64,000 bases of DNA, taken from NCBI GenBank assembly GCA_905221605.1, contig CAJNDS010002480.1, positions 176,001 to 240,000 of the forward strand. Reading direction: 5' to 3'. This DNA is from Symbiodinium natans. Taxonomy: Eukaryota; Sar; Dinophyceae; Suessiales; Symbiodiniaceae. The notes under the pieces were generated by a model. It worked only from the letters and a program-made list of their open reading frames with translations. It was not told the origin of the DNA and did not search any database. Positions 1 through 10,234 of the stretch are shown in pieces; the first letter of the stretch is position 1; each line of letters starts with the position of its first letter. The position numbers and the translations under genes are program-made.

Positions 1-200
1 GTTTAGGGTTTAGGGTTTAGGGTTTCCACGTTGGCTCTCGGAGAGGCTGCGAGGGGTTCGCAGAGCAGTGCCTCTTGACTCCAAAGGTGTTGAATATGTG
101 CATCACCCTAAAACCTAAACCCTAAACCCTAAACCCTAAACCCTAAACCCTAAACCCTAAACCCTAAACCCTAAACCCTAGTCTGAGCCGCTTCGGCTTG

Positions 201-280
201 TAAGGGTCTATAAGGGTCTATAAGGGTCTATAAGGGTCTATAAGGGTCTATAAGGGTCTATAAGGGTCTATAAGGGTCTA
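201..280. repeat. Eight perfect tandem copies of a 10-mer (TAAGGGTCTA)
   Basis: The unit TAAGGGTCTA is repeated eight times without a mismatch, followed by a truncated copy TAAGG. It sits where CCCTAAA gives way to TTTAGGG, the position exons occupy elsewhere, but no exon was recognised here. Confidence 0.95.
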
Positions 281-984
281 TAAGGTTACAACGGTTCAGG
301 ATCTAGGGTTTGAGGTTCAGGGTTTAGGATTTAGGGTTTAGGGTTTGGGATTTAGGGTTTGAGACGGATAAGTAAGGGCTCAGAAGGATTCAAGGGTTCT
401 CGCGGCTTGTGCGGGTGCAGGGGCTGATCAGGGTTTAGGGTTCCAGGGTTTGGGGTTTAAGGCTTAGGGCTTACGGTTTAGGGTTTAGGGTTTGGTTAGG
501 GTTTAGGGTTTCGGCTAAGAGAGTTCGCCACAACTGGAACCTGAAAAAGGCCAATGTGCTTAGATCTGCAAAAACCTAAATAAACCCTAAACCCCTAACT
601 CAACCATAAACCCTACACCCTGGACCCTACAACCCTACACCCCAAACCCTAAACCCCAAACCCTACTAAACCCCAAACCCCAAACCCCAAACCCCAAACC
701 CCAAACCCCAACACCCTGAAACCCTGAAACCCTGAAACCCTAAAAACCCTAAAAACCCTAAAACCCTACTAAACCCCAAACCCAAAACCCAAAAACCTAA
801 AACCCTGAAACCCTAAAACCCTAAACCCCTAATTAAGCCCTAAAACCCTAAAACCCTAAACCCCTAATTAAGGCTGAATGGGTCAAGAGCTTCTAGGGGT
901 TCAGGGGGTTTAGGCGTTTAGGGGCTTAGGGTTTAAGGTTTAGGAGTTTAGGAGTTTAGGTCGGCTCAGTAGGCTCTAGGGGGG

Positions 985-1085
985 TTAGGCTTCTTCGTAG
1001 CCCAGCAACCATACTACAATAGGGGCTTGGTTCCTTGAGAAGAGAACCTTGAACCAAAAAACGTGGTAAAAGGGCACAACAGCCC
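985..1085. repeat. Intron-loop element sharing a CCAGCAACCAT motif
   Basis: This spacer between TTTAGGG and CCCTAAA begins with a GTAGCCCAGCAACCATACTACAAT-like segment. Related text occurs in other spacers near 15995, 51805 and 62606 (CCAGCAACCAT or CCAGTGACCAT followed by a CAATAAGGG-like stretch). It is probably a small dispersed element. Confidence 0.5.
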
Positions 1086-1496
1086 TGAACCCCAAACCCC
1101 AAACCCTAAACCCTAAACCCCAAACCCTAGACCCGAAACCAAACCCTAAACCCTAAAACCCCGAAACTCTAAAACCCTAAAAAACCAAAATAGTAAATCC
1201 TAAAACCCTGAAACCCTAAACCCCTAATTAAGCTCTAAACCCTAAACCCCTAAAACCCTGAAACCCTAAAACCCTAAACCCCAAATTAAGCCCTGAAACC
1301 CCTAGACCCCTAGTTAAGCCCGAAAAACCCTAAAACCCTAAACCCCTAATTGAGCCCTAACCCCCTAATTAAGCCCTAAAACCCTAAAACTCTAGACCCC
1401 TAACAAAATCCAAACCCCAAACCCTAGACCCGAAACCCTGAAACCCTAAACCCTAAACCCTAAACCCTAGACCCTAAACCCTGAAACCCTCCCGGC

Positions 1497-1565
1497 TTGC
1501 GGCCAGAGATCTTCTTTCAACCCCTGGACATCCCAAAGGTCCCCCGTCGCATCGTAGTAGTCGTC
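1497..1565 (-). CDS. Family A exon, copy 1 (diverged end)
   Basis: The reading is DDYYDATGDLWDVQG followed by LKEDLWPQ. It keeps the family landmarks (D-Y-Y-D, G-D-x-W-D, G-L-x-x-D-L), but the usual R-L-A-K end is replaced. The acceptor is CCCTAG|GAC and the donor reads CAA|GCCGGG, a GC donor. The exon is 69 nt instead of the usual 72. CCCTAAA lies on the low side and TTTAGGG on the high side. Confidence 0.65.
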
Positions 1566-2398
1566 CTAGGGGCTTAGGATTTAGGGTTTAGGGTTCAGGG
1601 TTTAGGGTTAAGGGTTTAGGGTGTAGGGTTTGGGGTTTAGGGTTTAGGGTTTAAGGTTTAGGGTTTGGGGCTCAGGGTTTGCGGTTCTGGTTTAGGGTTG
1701 AGGATCTAAGGTTCAAACTTTAAGGTTTAGGGCTTAGGGTTTAGGGAGTTGGGGCTTAGGGGCTTTGGGCTTAGGAGTTAGCGTTGAAGGCTTCGGGTTT
1801 GGGATTTAGGGTTTGGGGCTTGGGGCGGCTTAGGGTGTCCGGGGCTTAGGGTGTCCCACCTGACTGAAGCCACAACACTCTTCAAGGATGTTGAGGACCC
1901 GCAGGCGAATTCAAAACCCCAAGCCTTCGAACCGAGTGGTGGTGGGGGGGGGGGGGGGGGAACCTTGAGAGGTGGGGGCGGGGGGCGGGGGCTTGGGGCT
2001 TGGGGCTTGGGCTTCGGGCTTAGGGCTTGGGGTTTGGGGTTTGGGGTTTAGGGTCTAAGGTCTAGGGTTTGGGGTTTAGGGTTTAGGGTTTAGGGTTTAG
2101 CGTTTAGGGTTTAGGGTTTAGGGTTTAGGGTTCAGGGTTCAGGGTTCAGGGTTCAGGGTCGACTTTCAGTTTTGCAACAGCTTTTGCAGGGATTCTCTCT
2201 GGGCTTTAGGGCTTCGGCTTTAGGGTTTAGGGGTTAGGGTGTACTGTGGTCTGTGGTTTGGGACCCTAAACCCTAAACCCTAAACCCTAAACCCTAAACC
2301 CTAAACCCTAAACCCTAAACCCTAAACCCTAAACCCTAAACCCTAAACCAACATCCAGGAAATCGAACAGCTGCCTACGCCCTGAATGCGGATCCTGC

Positions 2399-2431
2399 CT
2401 TATTCACATTCGGGTCCAAGGCAAGCAGCTC
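2399..2431 (-). CDS. Family B exon, shortened
   Basis: The reading is ELLALDPNVNK, the C-terminal half of the family B motif. The acceptor is CATCAG|GAG and the donor AAG|GCAGGA (GC). At 33 nt it lacks the variable first half seen in 69-nt copies. It sits between CCCTAAA (low) and TTTAGGG (high). Confidence 0.6.
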
Positions 2432-2855
2432 CTGATGCGAGTTTTAGGGTTTAGGGTTTAGGGTGTAGGGTTTAGGGCTTAGGCTGTAGGGTTTAGGGTT
2501 TAGGGGTTTAGGGCTCAGGGTTGTGGGTTTGGGCCTTAGGGTAAGAGTTCTTGCTTTGGGAGTTTGGCTCTTAGGGGTACATCCGTAGGGAGAAAAGTTT
2601 GACTCCCTTGATTTATAGGGTTAGAGGTTTGCACATGTGGGGTTTAGGGTTTAGGGTAGGGTTTAGAGTTTAGAGTTTAGGGTTTAGGGTTTAGGGTTTA
2701 GGGTTTAGGGTTTAGGGTTTAGGGTTTAGGGTTTAGGGTTTAGGGTTTAGGGTTTAGGTTAGGGTTTAGGGTTTAGGGTTTAGGGTTTAGGGTTTAGGGT
2801 TTAGGGTTTAGGGTTTAGGGTTTAGGGTTTAGGGTTTAGGGTTTAGGGTTTAGGG

Positions 2856-3540
2856 TGTCGTGAGTGGCAGGTTAAGGGTTGAGGAGTTTGGGCTTTGGGG
2901 TTGAGCGCTTGAGGGTTGAAGTTGGAGGAATTGAGGGATGACGGTAGAGGGTGGAATTTATCTATCCAGAGTCCTTGCTGGCACCCCATTACCCCAAACC
3001 TAGACGAAGAAACAAAAAGCGAAATGCCAGAATGACGATTGTTGAGCTCCAGGAGCAGTACTGTGGCCACGCACGGGCGCAATGTTCTGTCACGCTAGTG
3101 GAAGCGTTTAGGGGTGAGGGAGTGGGGGTGCAAGGGGTTTGAGGGGTTTCAGATTTAGGTCTATACTGAAGGAACTAGAGGTCTTGTGTTTTTTTTTGGG
3201 GGGGACTGATTCAACAAGTGGAAATGCCCATATGTCCCCGACATCTGGCAGATCGCATGCTTGCCCTGATGGCTTGCACCCTGTCCCTGGACGGTGCCAC
3301 GCAGCCGAAGCCCTCGGCGACATTTTGATTGAGTTGTTTCAGCTGACCTTCCTGGGCACCGCCCTCCAAGTAGAGCTCGTAGCCTCAGCCTCTGCTGGCG
3401 TCAGGGCCTGCTTCCTTATCCAGTGCTGGGTAGAGAAGGGAGTGAGGGACAGGGCCGGGGTGGGAGTAACAGGGCGGCGACGGTGGTGACTAAGAAGCGA
3501 ATATGACTATGGATATCGACTGTCATGACTATCATACGAC
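2856..3540. other. Repeat-poor island, no gene recognised
   Basis: Several overlapping ORFs of 60-116 codons exist on both strands. None shows family motifs, clear splice sites or recognisable domains. The + strand reading at 3139-3489 is the longest. Treated as a non-coding spacer or decayed sequence. Confidence 0.4.
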
Positions 3541-3687
3541 TGGTTTAGGGCTTAGGATGGTTTAGGGTTTAGGGTTTCGGGTTTAGGGTTTAGGGCTCAG
3601 GGTTCAGGGTTCAGGGTTTAGGGTTGGTTGCATCCCAAGTCAAGGGCCCGTGACCTTGCGCGCGGCAACAAATACAACAGTGGAATG

Positions 3688-3803
3688 TCGGGCCCTTCAT
3701 AATTAGAACAAGGTCTTGGGGGGTTCTTATAGTATATATATATGTATATTGATAGATAGATAGGGACCACAGGGGAATACTATTAGTACTTATTCCGACC
3801 CCT
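3688..3803. mobile_element. MITE-like element, ATTCCGACCCC family, copy 1
   Basis: It runs from a GGGCCCTTCATAATTAGAAC-type start to ...TAGTACTTATTCCGACCCC. The same ends with different middles occur at 4318-4413, in reverse at 39396-39467, and at about 57408-57493. It encodes nothing. Confidence 0.65.
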
Positions 3804-4317
3804 ATATATTAGGGGCAAGAGCTGCGGCCACACATGCTACTCCGAAATTTCCCACCCCAATTAGGTCCCAAGCCCTAAATGCTGAACCCTCAACCTTCAG
3901 AATTACGGGCATTTAGTAGGGGACGTAGGGAATTAGGGTCCCTAAGGATCCCGTTCAGGGCCACAGGAGTCAACTCACATACCCTCGGTTGTCTACCCTA
4001 AACCCTAAACCCAGAACAATAAACCCTAAACCCTAAACCCTAAAACCTAAACCCTAAACCCTAAAACCTAAACCCTAAACCCTAAATCCTAAACCCTAAA
4101 CCCTAAACCCTAAACCCTCAACCCTCAACCCTCAACCCTAAACCCTAAACCCTAAACCCTAAACCCTAAACCCTAAACCCTAAACCCTAAACCCTGACCC
4201 TAAACCCTAAACCCTAACCCTGAACACAAGAACTCTGCCGACGCTGGGGGCCTTGGATGGTTCATACTGGGCTGCGGACCAAGCTACAGACCAAGCCGTA
4301 AAGAAGCCCTTGCTATA

Positions 4318-4413
4318 GGGGCCTGAATAATTAGAATAGGGTTTTGGGGGTCACTATCGTAAAGTTACAAAGGGACCATAAGGGAATATTCTTAGTAATT
4401 ATTCCGACCCCGA
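4318..4413. mobile_element. MITE-like element, ATTCCGACCCC family, copy 2
   Basis: It starts GGGGCCTGAATAATTAGAAT and ends TAGTAATTATTCCGACCCC. Shared internal words with copy 1 include GGGACCA followed by AGGGGAATA or AAGGGAATA. About 95 bp, non-coding. Confidence 0.65.
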
Positions 4414-4612
4414 GACTCTAAGCCGTTTGGGAGGAGAAAGACCCTGTACCCTTTAAGGGCTTGGGTTTCATTGCTCAGTGATACACTGTAACAGGGTTAT
4501 TGGGGTTTAGGGTTTAGGGTTTAGGGTTTAGGGTCTGGGGTCTAGGGTTTAGGGTTTAGGGTTTAGGGTTTAGGGTTTAGGGGTCTCGGGTTTAGGGTTT
4601 ATGCCAATGCGC

Positions 4613-4675
4613 CTTAAAGAGCTGCGCCGGACTCTTCTCACCATTCTGTCGGCTCGCCCCGTTCACACCATTGAC
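4613..4675 (-). CDS. Family B exon, VNG-type
   Basis: The reading is VNGVNGASRQNG followed by EKSPAQLFK. It shares the VNG start with the 18168-18236 copy and the L-F core of the family, but stops before the D-P-x-A-S-K part. The acceptor is CCTGCAG|GTC and the donor AAG|GCGCAT (GC). TTTAGGG lies on both sides, an exception to the usual polarity. Confidence 0.55.
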
Positions 4676-4699
4676 CTGCAGGGCTGAGGGTTTAGTGCT

Positions 4700-5244
4700 T
4701 AGGGCTTAGGGCTTTGGTTTATGGTGAAGGGTTTAGGGTTTAGGTTGAAGGTTTAGGGTTTAGGGTGTAGCGTCGGTTCATCTTAAGGGTCCATGTACCT
4801 ATATAGTATACACTTGAGCGTTTAGTGAGTGAGCGAGTGAGTGAGTGAATGCAATGGTCCACAGATGTTACTGCGGCCGACACCAACTTCCCGCCCCGCA
4901 TCGCAGAGCAGCTCCCTCCGAAGACGTCATCGCCGCTCTCCGCGAAGGGTTCGAGATGGCGAGCAAAATAAATGCGACCAAGCTTCCTTAAGGGCACAGT
5001 GGCCCCCGACTACGCAAACACCCAATCCGCAACCGAGCCCGCACGCCAACGCCCGCACTAGCACACGCAGCCGCACCTGAACCCGTGCACGCACACTCAC
5101 CAGGCCCACCCGCGGAAACACACACGCACGCGCGCAGGCAGCCGAGGATCTCCCCAGCGGCGGCCGCCAAGTCTTTTGAACTGTAACGTGGGCTAGCGCA
5201 CACTTTGTTTATAGCGAGTGAGGGAGGGGGGGAGAGAGAAGAGG

Positions 5245-5298
<54 letters not shown>

Positions 5299-5990
5299 AC
5301 TTGAATATGTCGAACATGCGCGATGTGGCTCGGCAATGCGTCTTCACACCTGCAGGGAACATTGGCTTGCGCGAAGCATTGACCTAGCTTCGCTCACAAG
5401 AGAAACGCGCCTAGAGATGAAGGCAATGGGCAATTGCGAGGTGTCTTGCTTCCACGCAGTTTCGAGTTTGCAGCTGCAGACAGGCCGGAAGAAGGGCAGT
5501 TGAACATGTCCCAGATCATTACTGCCTCGCTGGACATGGTGTTGTTCTAGATGTTCAGGGAGGCAAATTCTGCGTAATGGCAAAGTTCTGTCGATCCAAG
5601 AAAGTCAATCAGCGTCACCAGAGAGCTATGTCCTGAAAATAGTGCATTTGAAGTGCTACGGCACTGCGTCCGCGCTCACAGGAAATAGGACTTATATCCT
5701 TGTCCAAGTGTGTAGTTCATGGCTCCCATTCCGTGGATTTCCGCATGATCAGTGATTTGTTCATACCTTCTAAAAGTCGCCACTGATTCATATGGGTTTC
5801 TTCATTGCGCATGTGGATTTCAGGCGATGTCATGTGTTCCATGGATACCATATGGACGTTTACGTCGATGTCTACACTCTTTCTTGAAACTCAATGCTTC
5901 CTACGGTTTTCAGATTGGACCGCATTGGGGGACCAGAGAGGGGCCTGAGGGGTAGCACAGGACTAGAAAGGGATGAGAAAAAACGGGGGA
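4700..5990. other. Repeat-poor region with a (GA)n tract, no gene recognised
   Basis: This holds unique sequence, a (GA)n microsatellite at about 5246-5291 and scattered short ORFs, several created by the microsatellite. No splice-supported exon or known domain was found. It lies downstream of the gene that ends near 6021. Confidence 0.5.
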
Positions 5991-6020
5991 GGACTTTAAG
6001 GACCGAGAACCTAAGCAGTA

Positions 6021-6081
6021 CTATTTGAAGAATCTCGAAGACCAAAAGAAGGGTGCGGAAGGCCCCTGCTGGGGCCCTGAG
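6021..6081 (-). CDS. Last exon of the 6.0-7.8 kb gene (probable)
   Basis: After the acceptor TTATTGCAG|C the frame continues for about 19 codons (..SSGPQQGPSAPFFWSSRFFK) to a TAG. The 57-nt intron before it (6082-6138) starts GTCAGT, is T-rich and ends TTGCAG. Because 57 is a multiple of three and has no stop, retaining it would keep the frame, so one uninterrupted exon is the alternative. Confidence 0.5.
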
Positions 6082-6138
6082 CTGCAATAAATCCGTGAGC
6101 AAAACGAAGAGAAAAAACAAATCAAAACAAAAACTGAC

Positions 6139-6546
6139 CTCTCCGATGGGCCGTTGGCTACGCCCAGCACAGGTTGGCAACCCTGGTCCTCGAGGTGCGT
6201 GACAATGTATTCATGCGCCTGGAAGACGAAGTCGTATACCCTCCTACGCTCCGGCTCAGCGAGCTCTGACCACGGCTTGAAGAGCTGTGGCCGCTTGTGA
6301 ACCTCATGTTCGTTGTGTTCCATCCAAATTTGGTGGGCACGCTCGCACATCGCTTCGTTGGAATGGGTTCCACTGATGACCATGGGCATAAGCTCCAACA
6401 TGGTGTCAAGGGAGACTATGAAGAATGGCCTGGGCTGTTCACGGAAGTCGTCACAATGCAGCAAGTCGACCAGTGACCCTTCTTCGAAGCGCAGCTCATC
6501 TGGGAAGACTTCGCCTTCCGGCGTCTGCCAGATGCCATCGCGCAAC
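6139..6546 (-). CDS. Exon with RyR-domain-like segment, unknown protein
   Basis: This 408-nt exon has acceptor CTTAG|G and donor GAGAG|GTCAGT. The first part reads RDGIWQTPEGEVFPDELRF and is acidic. The later part has HQIWMEHNE, then KPWSELAEPERRR and VYDFVFQAHEYI, which resembles the layout of the ryanodine-receptor (RyR) repeat: H-x-x-W, a P-W/Y-x-E-L-x-E-x-E-x centre, then a helix. This is a by-eye resemblance only. The exon phase (one leading G) fits the upstream exon ending at 6788. Composition and the lack of repeats set this gene apart from the micro-exon ladder. Confidence 0.6.
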
Positions 6547-6787
6547 CTAAGAGGTTTTCGCCCCTTCTTTTAGCGCGGAGTTTACATAAACAAAACGGAT
6601 CCATATGATTTTAAAAGGGGCCCGCATGATTTTCAAAGGGATGAGTTGGCCCGGCCTGTTTAAGACTTGAGAATCCAGAGCCCCCGGCCCGGGGCCTTGA
6701 CATTAAATAAGGTCCCGAATCTCCTGGACGAACTATTTGTCGCGGTCTTTTGAACTGTAACGTGGGCAGTTGCCAGACGCGAGCTAC

Positions 6788-7030
6788 GCGCAGGAGAGCC
6801 CAAACAAATTTGCTGAACTCCAGCACGCGTAGGCCTTGCTTTCTAAGGTGGATAGAACGCAGCGAAGCAAGGCCTTTGCCTCTTGGACGCAGACTGGATC
6901 CGAAGGAGTGTGCTGCAAGACGGAGTTTCTTTGGAATAAGGGCGACAGTTTTCGGAGGTGTAAGGCGAAAAACTCATCGGCTGCTGGTCCAGAAACTTCC
7001 TTGCAGAACTCGGGCGGGAAGCCCATGATC
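6788..7030 (-). CDS. Upstream exon of the same gene (probable)
   Basis: The open reading is IMGFPPEFCKEVSG, then ADEFFALHLRKLSPLFQRN and ALLRCVLSTLESKAYACW. The acceptor is CCCACGCAG|G and the donor CTGCGC|GTAGCT. It ends in phase 2, matching the single G that opens the exon at 6546, so the 241-nt intron (6547-6787) would splice in frame. Upstream of 7030 the best frame changes (about 7060-7196), implying another intron or a frameshift. Confidence 0.5.
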
Positions 7031-7650
7031 CTGCGTGGGCACTGGGACCAGAGAGGCAAAAGGAGTCGTCCTGCTTTCTGGAATATTGGACCACTCTGCG
7101 ATAGAGTTGCCAGAAAACCGTGGCCCGATAACGGCCCATGAGTGGTGCCTTCAGCAGAAAAGCCTTTTGATTGTTTATTGACTGTGTGGAATACACTCAG
7201 TCAACAAAGGAACGGTTTTGAGCCCCTAGCCCGCTGTCTGAACACTGAATTCCAAAACCGTTTCGACAAAACCCTTAACCGCAGACAGCCACACCCTATG
7301 GCCTGAACCCTAAAGGGTTTAGATGGGTTCGAGGAAGACCAACTGCTGGTGGCTGCAGATCAAGAGCCCCGGACTCTCAAGACTCCGAGCCCTCACGGTT
7401 CTGCAAGCCTTGCCGATGCTTCGATGGCCCATGGAGGAGAGGGCGGGAAGACAACACATTACGCGATGGCTTCTTGCGCCGAAGGAATGTGCCAAACCCC
7501 ACCTGGCACCCATGAAAAAACGGCAGATAGCATAGCGCCAACAACAAAAAGCTCCTGCCGCATGCGCCGTTCACCCTGCGCTGGGCCCTCCTAGCAGGGT
7601 GGGCAGCCAGCCGATGGGTGCCAGCACATGTGGCAATGCTTTCAAATACA

Positions 7651-7830
7651 TCACCTTCGGGGACCTCTCGCAAGTGAGTCAGATAGAGGATCAGCAGGCA
7701 CTCTCGCCTCCCGAAGCTTGTTCCTGTCGCGTTCAGTTGCTTGAAGAAGAGCGGTCGGGTTGGCCAAATCCTCCTCCAGCTCGTCGATTTTGTCCCGCAG
7801 TTCGTCCTCCCTGCGTTGAGCGGGGCTCAT
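7651..7830 (-). CDS. First exon: N-terminal coiled-coil segment
   Basis: An ATG at 7830 opens MSPAQRREDELRDKIDELEE, then DLANPTALLQATERDRNKLR. Charged residues in a heptad-like pattern predict a coiled coil. The ATG lies 38 nt after a spliced-leader relic, as expected for a short dinoflagellate 5' UTR. The frame reaches a stop at 7651; a possible donor GAGAG|GTCCCC near 7665 would join it to coding text around 7380-7660. How it connects to the exon at 6788-7030 is unresolved. Confidence 0.5.
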   Translation of the reverse strand: MSPAQRREDELRDKIDELEEDLANPTALLQATERDRNKLREARVPADPLSDSLARGPRR

Positions 7831-7867
7831 GCCGGACCGGCGAAGGGAGTGAGTGATACTGAAATGG

Positions 7868-7883
7868 CTTGAGCCAAAATGGC
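7868..7883 (-). other. Relic of the dinoflagellate spliced leader
   Basis: The minus strand reads GCCATTTTGGCTCAAG, identical to the last 16 nt of the 21-22-nt DinoSL. Such genomic relics are known to mark genes derived from reverse-transcribed, trans-spliced mRNA. It sits just upstream of the ATG at 7830. Confidence 0.8.
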
Positions 7884-8297
7884 GCCTTAAAGGGGTGCCT
7901 TTTAGTAGCTGTAGGGCCCAAGTATATACTGTACAGGTATGCATGTGCGTAGTACGTGGTTCAGGTTTAGGCTATATACGGTGGAACAATGGGGCAAAGG
8001 CAACTCGAAATTTCCTCAACCCTGAACCCTGAACCTCGATGCACGAAACCGAAACCCTAAACCCTGAACCCCAGGCCCTCAACCAACACATCAAGGTGTA
8101 TGACTCGAGGCGACTCCAAACGGCCTAAACCCCAAACCCTAAACTCTAAATCCTCTCGACACAAAAAAAATCTTGAACCCCAAACCCTAAACCCTAAACC
8201 CCAAACCCTAAACCCCAAACCCTGAACCCTAAACCCTAACCCCACTCCCCAAATTGATTGAGCCCCGGGGCTGACCTAGAAATGAGGCACCACAAAC

Positions 8298-8319
8298 CTT
8301 CGGATAGGTCGCAGCTCCC
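8298..8319 (-). CDS. Possible micro-exon
   Basis: GSCDLSE lies between AATGAG|GGG and GAAG|GTTTGT. CCCTAAA is below and TTTAGGG above, the usual exon position. It is short enough to arise by chance. Confidence 0.3.
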
Positions 8320-8470
8320 CTCATTAAGCTCCATGGGCCTCTTGGGAGTAGCGTTTAGGGTTTAGGGCTTGGGCTTAGGGTTTCGGGTTTAGGGTTTCGG
8401 TTTAGGGGGTTTTGGGGTTTAGGTTTTAGGGTTCGGCAAGACACCCGCCAACCTTATAAAGACCTCGTTT

Positions 8471-8591
8471 AAGAGCTCTTGTTTGGGATGTTGCCCCTTA
8501 TACCACTAGTCCTTGATAGGCATTGTAGTACCACCTTATTATAGTCCCGGATAAGGACTGTTGGTGCAGGGGGGAACATCCCAAGCTCTTG
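8471..8591. mobile_element. MITE-like element, TTGGGATGTTCCCCC family, copy 1
   Basis: Imperfect terminal inverted repeats: TTTGGGATGTTGCCCCTTATACCA on the left, and on the right the complement of GGGGGGAACATCCCAA. Related copies lie at 50388-50489 and 52823-52921. Non-coding and about 120 bp. Confidence 0.75.
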
Positions 8592-8910
8592 TGCGTGTTG
8601 CCGTGAGCTGCTTCGGTTTTGCCTCTTATATTCATGTCAAGGCTAACTTTCGAGTGAAGAGGGAGCCTGGAGGGGTTAGATTACCAGGAAGACGACCAGG
8701 CCTCTAACCCCAAACCCTAGGCGGTAAGCCCTAAACCCTACCGCGCAAGCGCCCACTCGAAAGACTGATCCCTGTCAACCCTGAACCCTAGCAGCCCTAA
8801 GGTTTAGGTTTAGGTTTAGGGTTTAGCTAGGAATCCCTAGAACCCCTAGCAGTATAAGCACGCCAGCAACAAAACTACAAACCCCTCCCCCCCCCGCCCT
8901 TTTGCGGGAC

Positions 8911-8949
8911 CTGCATAGCCGAGGCCTCCAGCTTCTCGACGGCGTGCCC
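8911..8949 (-). CDS. Micro-exon (GHAVEKLEASAMQ)
   Basis: Thirteen codons, phase 0 to phase 0. The acceptor is CGCAG|GGG and the donor CAG|GTCCCG. It is of unknown function and lies between two degenerate TTTAGGG tracts. Confidence 0.45.
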
Positions 8950-9449
8950 CTGCGGTTTCGGGCTTTAAAGCTTCTAGGGTTTAGGGTCTAGGGTCTAGGG
9001 TTTAGGGTTTGGGGTTTAGGGTTTAGAGTTTCGGGTTTCTGGTTTAGGGTTCAGGGTTCCAAAGAAAGTTCAAAGTGTTTTGAGTTCAGGGTTTAGACTT
9101 TAGGGCTCTGAGAAAGAGTTCACGTCTTTAGGGTTGTAGGCCTCTCGTGTTTAGGGCTTCGGGGTTTAGGCTTGGAGGTCGTTGTACGGTGTTAGGGGAT
9201 CTAAAGCTTTTTGTGCGGAGAGGGTTTAGAGTTTAGGGTTAGCCAGAGCCCCAATTGTATTGCGGGTTGTGTGGACGGCAGGGGGAGGGCAGGCGACGAT
9301 TCCTAAAACCTGCCCTCCCTAGGTCCTCCGTCCCCTGAGTCTCTCAACCAACCCCTCGGTCCCTTCATCCCTAAGTTCCCGAAATTCCGAGCCCCGACTC
9401 TCCGAAACGCTGCACTCCCGCAACCCTAAACTCCCTAAACAACTCAACG

Positions 9450-9566
9450 ACCAAACCCTAAACCCTAAACCCTAAACCCTAAACCCTAAACCCTAAACCC
9501 TAAACCCTAAACCCTAAACCCTAAACCCTAAACCCTAAACCCTAAACCCTAAACCCTAAACCCCCC
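9450..9566. repeat. Clean CCCTAAA array
   Basis: About 16 uninterrupted 7-mers lie immediately below the family A exon at 9587. On the minus strand they form the TTTAGGG-bearing 5' arm of the following intron. Confidence 0.95.
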
Positions 9567-9586
9567 TTTACTCGCGCAAGCAAGGC

Positions 9587-9658
9587 CTTCGCAAGACGAA
9601 GGTCCGACTCCAGCCCATCGATGTCCCAGCGACCCGACTGCGCGTCGAAGTAGTCCTC
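9587..9658 (-). CDS. Family A exon, copy 2
   Basis: 72 nt, phase 0. It reads EDYFDAQSGRWDIDG then LESDLRLAK. The acceptor is TTCAG|GAG and the donor AAG|GCCTTG (GC). Y4 is replaced by F and the first E-D of the LEDDL segment by E-S; otherwise it matches the consensus. Confidence 0.8.
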
Positions 9659-9734
9659 CTGAACGAGGTTGCCCAGTTTAGGGTTTAGGGTTTAGGGTTT
9701 AGGGTTCAGGGTTTAGGGTTTAGGGTTAGGAACC

Positions 9735-9895
9735 TAGGACTAGAAAGGGCGCCCCTCTTCTTCTTAAAGGGGCTTACAAGGGGTTGTAGGGTTGCAGGGT
9801 TTTGGGTTATAGGGTTGTAGGGTTGTAGGGTTTTAGGGTTATAGGGTTGTAGGGTTGTAGGGTTTTAGGGTTTTAGGTATTTAGGGTTTTGGCAT
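9735..9895. repeat. Variant TTGTAGGG/TTTTAGGG/TTATAGGG tandem region
   Basis: About 9778-9880 alternates GTTGTAGGG, GTTTTAGGG and GTTATAGGG in a roughly 32-bp higher-order period repeated at least twice. This is a derived form of the 7-mer. Confidence 0.7.
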
Positions 9896-10234
9896 CGGCC
9901 TGCTCCACGGTACCGGACTGACCACGCTTCGTCCACAGATGCCCAGAGAAACTTCCGGACTTCGCGCGCCTCTGCTTCGGCCTCATCATCACCAGGGGCT
10001 CCCACATGCGAGCCACCCAGTAGGGGACGGCCCCTCCAGCACCTCGCATCTTCTGCTGAAAATGCGGAACTGCAAGCTGCCCTCCCGCACACCGAGCTGC
10101 CCCAAAACAACGACCGCAACCAACCGAAATGAGAGAAGGGAAAAGAACCGAGACGAGGAGAAGCGAAGGAGAAGGGAGGACACCAGGGGAAACCCGGGGG
10201 ACAAGGTAACAGGAGTCAACCCCACCACCGCAAA

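Larger units (their letters stand above)
1..2855. repeat. Telomere-like TTTAGGG/CCCTAAA blocks in alternating orientation
   Basis: Arrays of the 7-mer and variants (TTTGGGG, TTCAGGG, AAACCCC, TGAAACCC) fill this stretch apart from small islands. Orientation switches at about 100, 300, 540, 900, 1000, 1500 and 2265. The longest clean run is 2640-2855, roughly 30 units. Short arrays of switching polarity argue against a chromosome end. Confidence 0.9.

Noticed and set aside
1-2855. Chromosome end (true telomere)
   Set aside because: Arrays are short, variant-rich, switch orientation and continue throughout 64 kb with exons between them.
4988-5387. ORFs with Ser/Leu or Arg/Glu runs
   Set aside because: Created by the (GA)n microsatellite.
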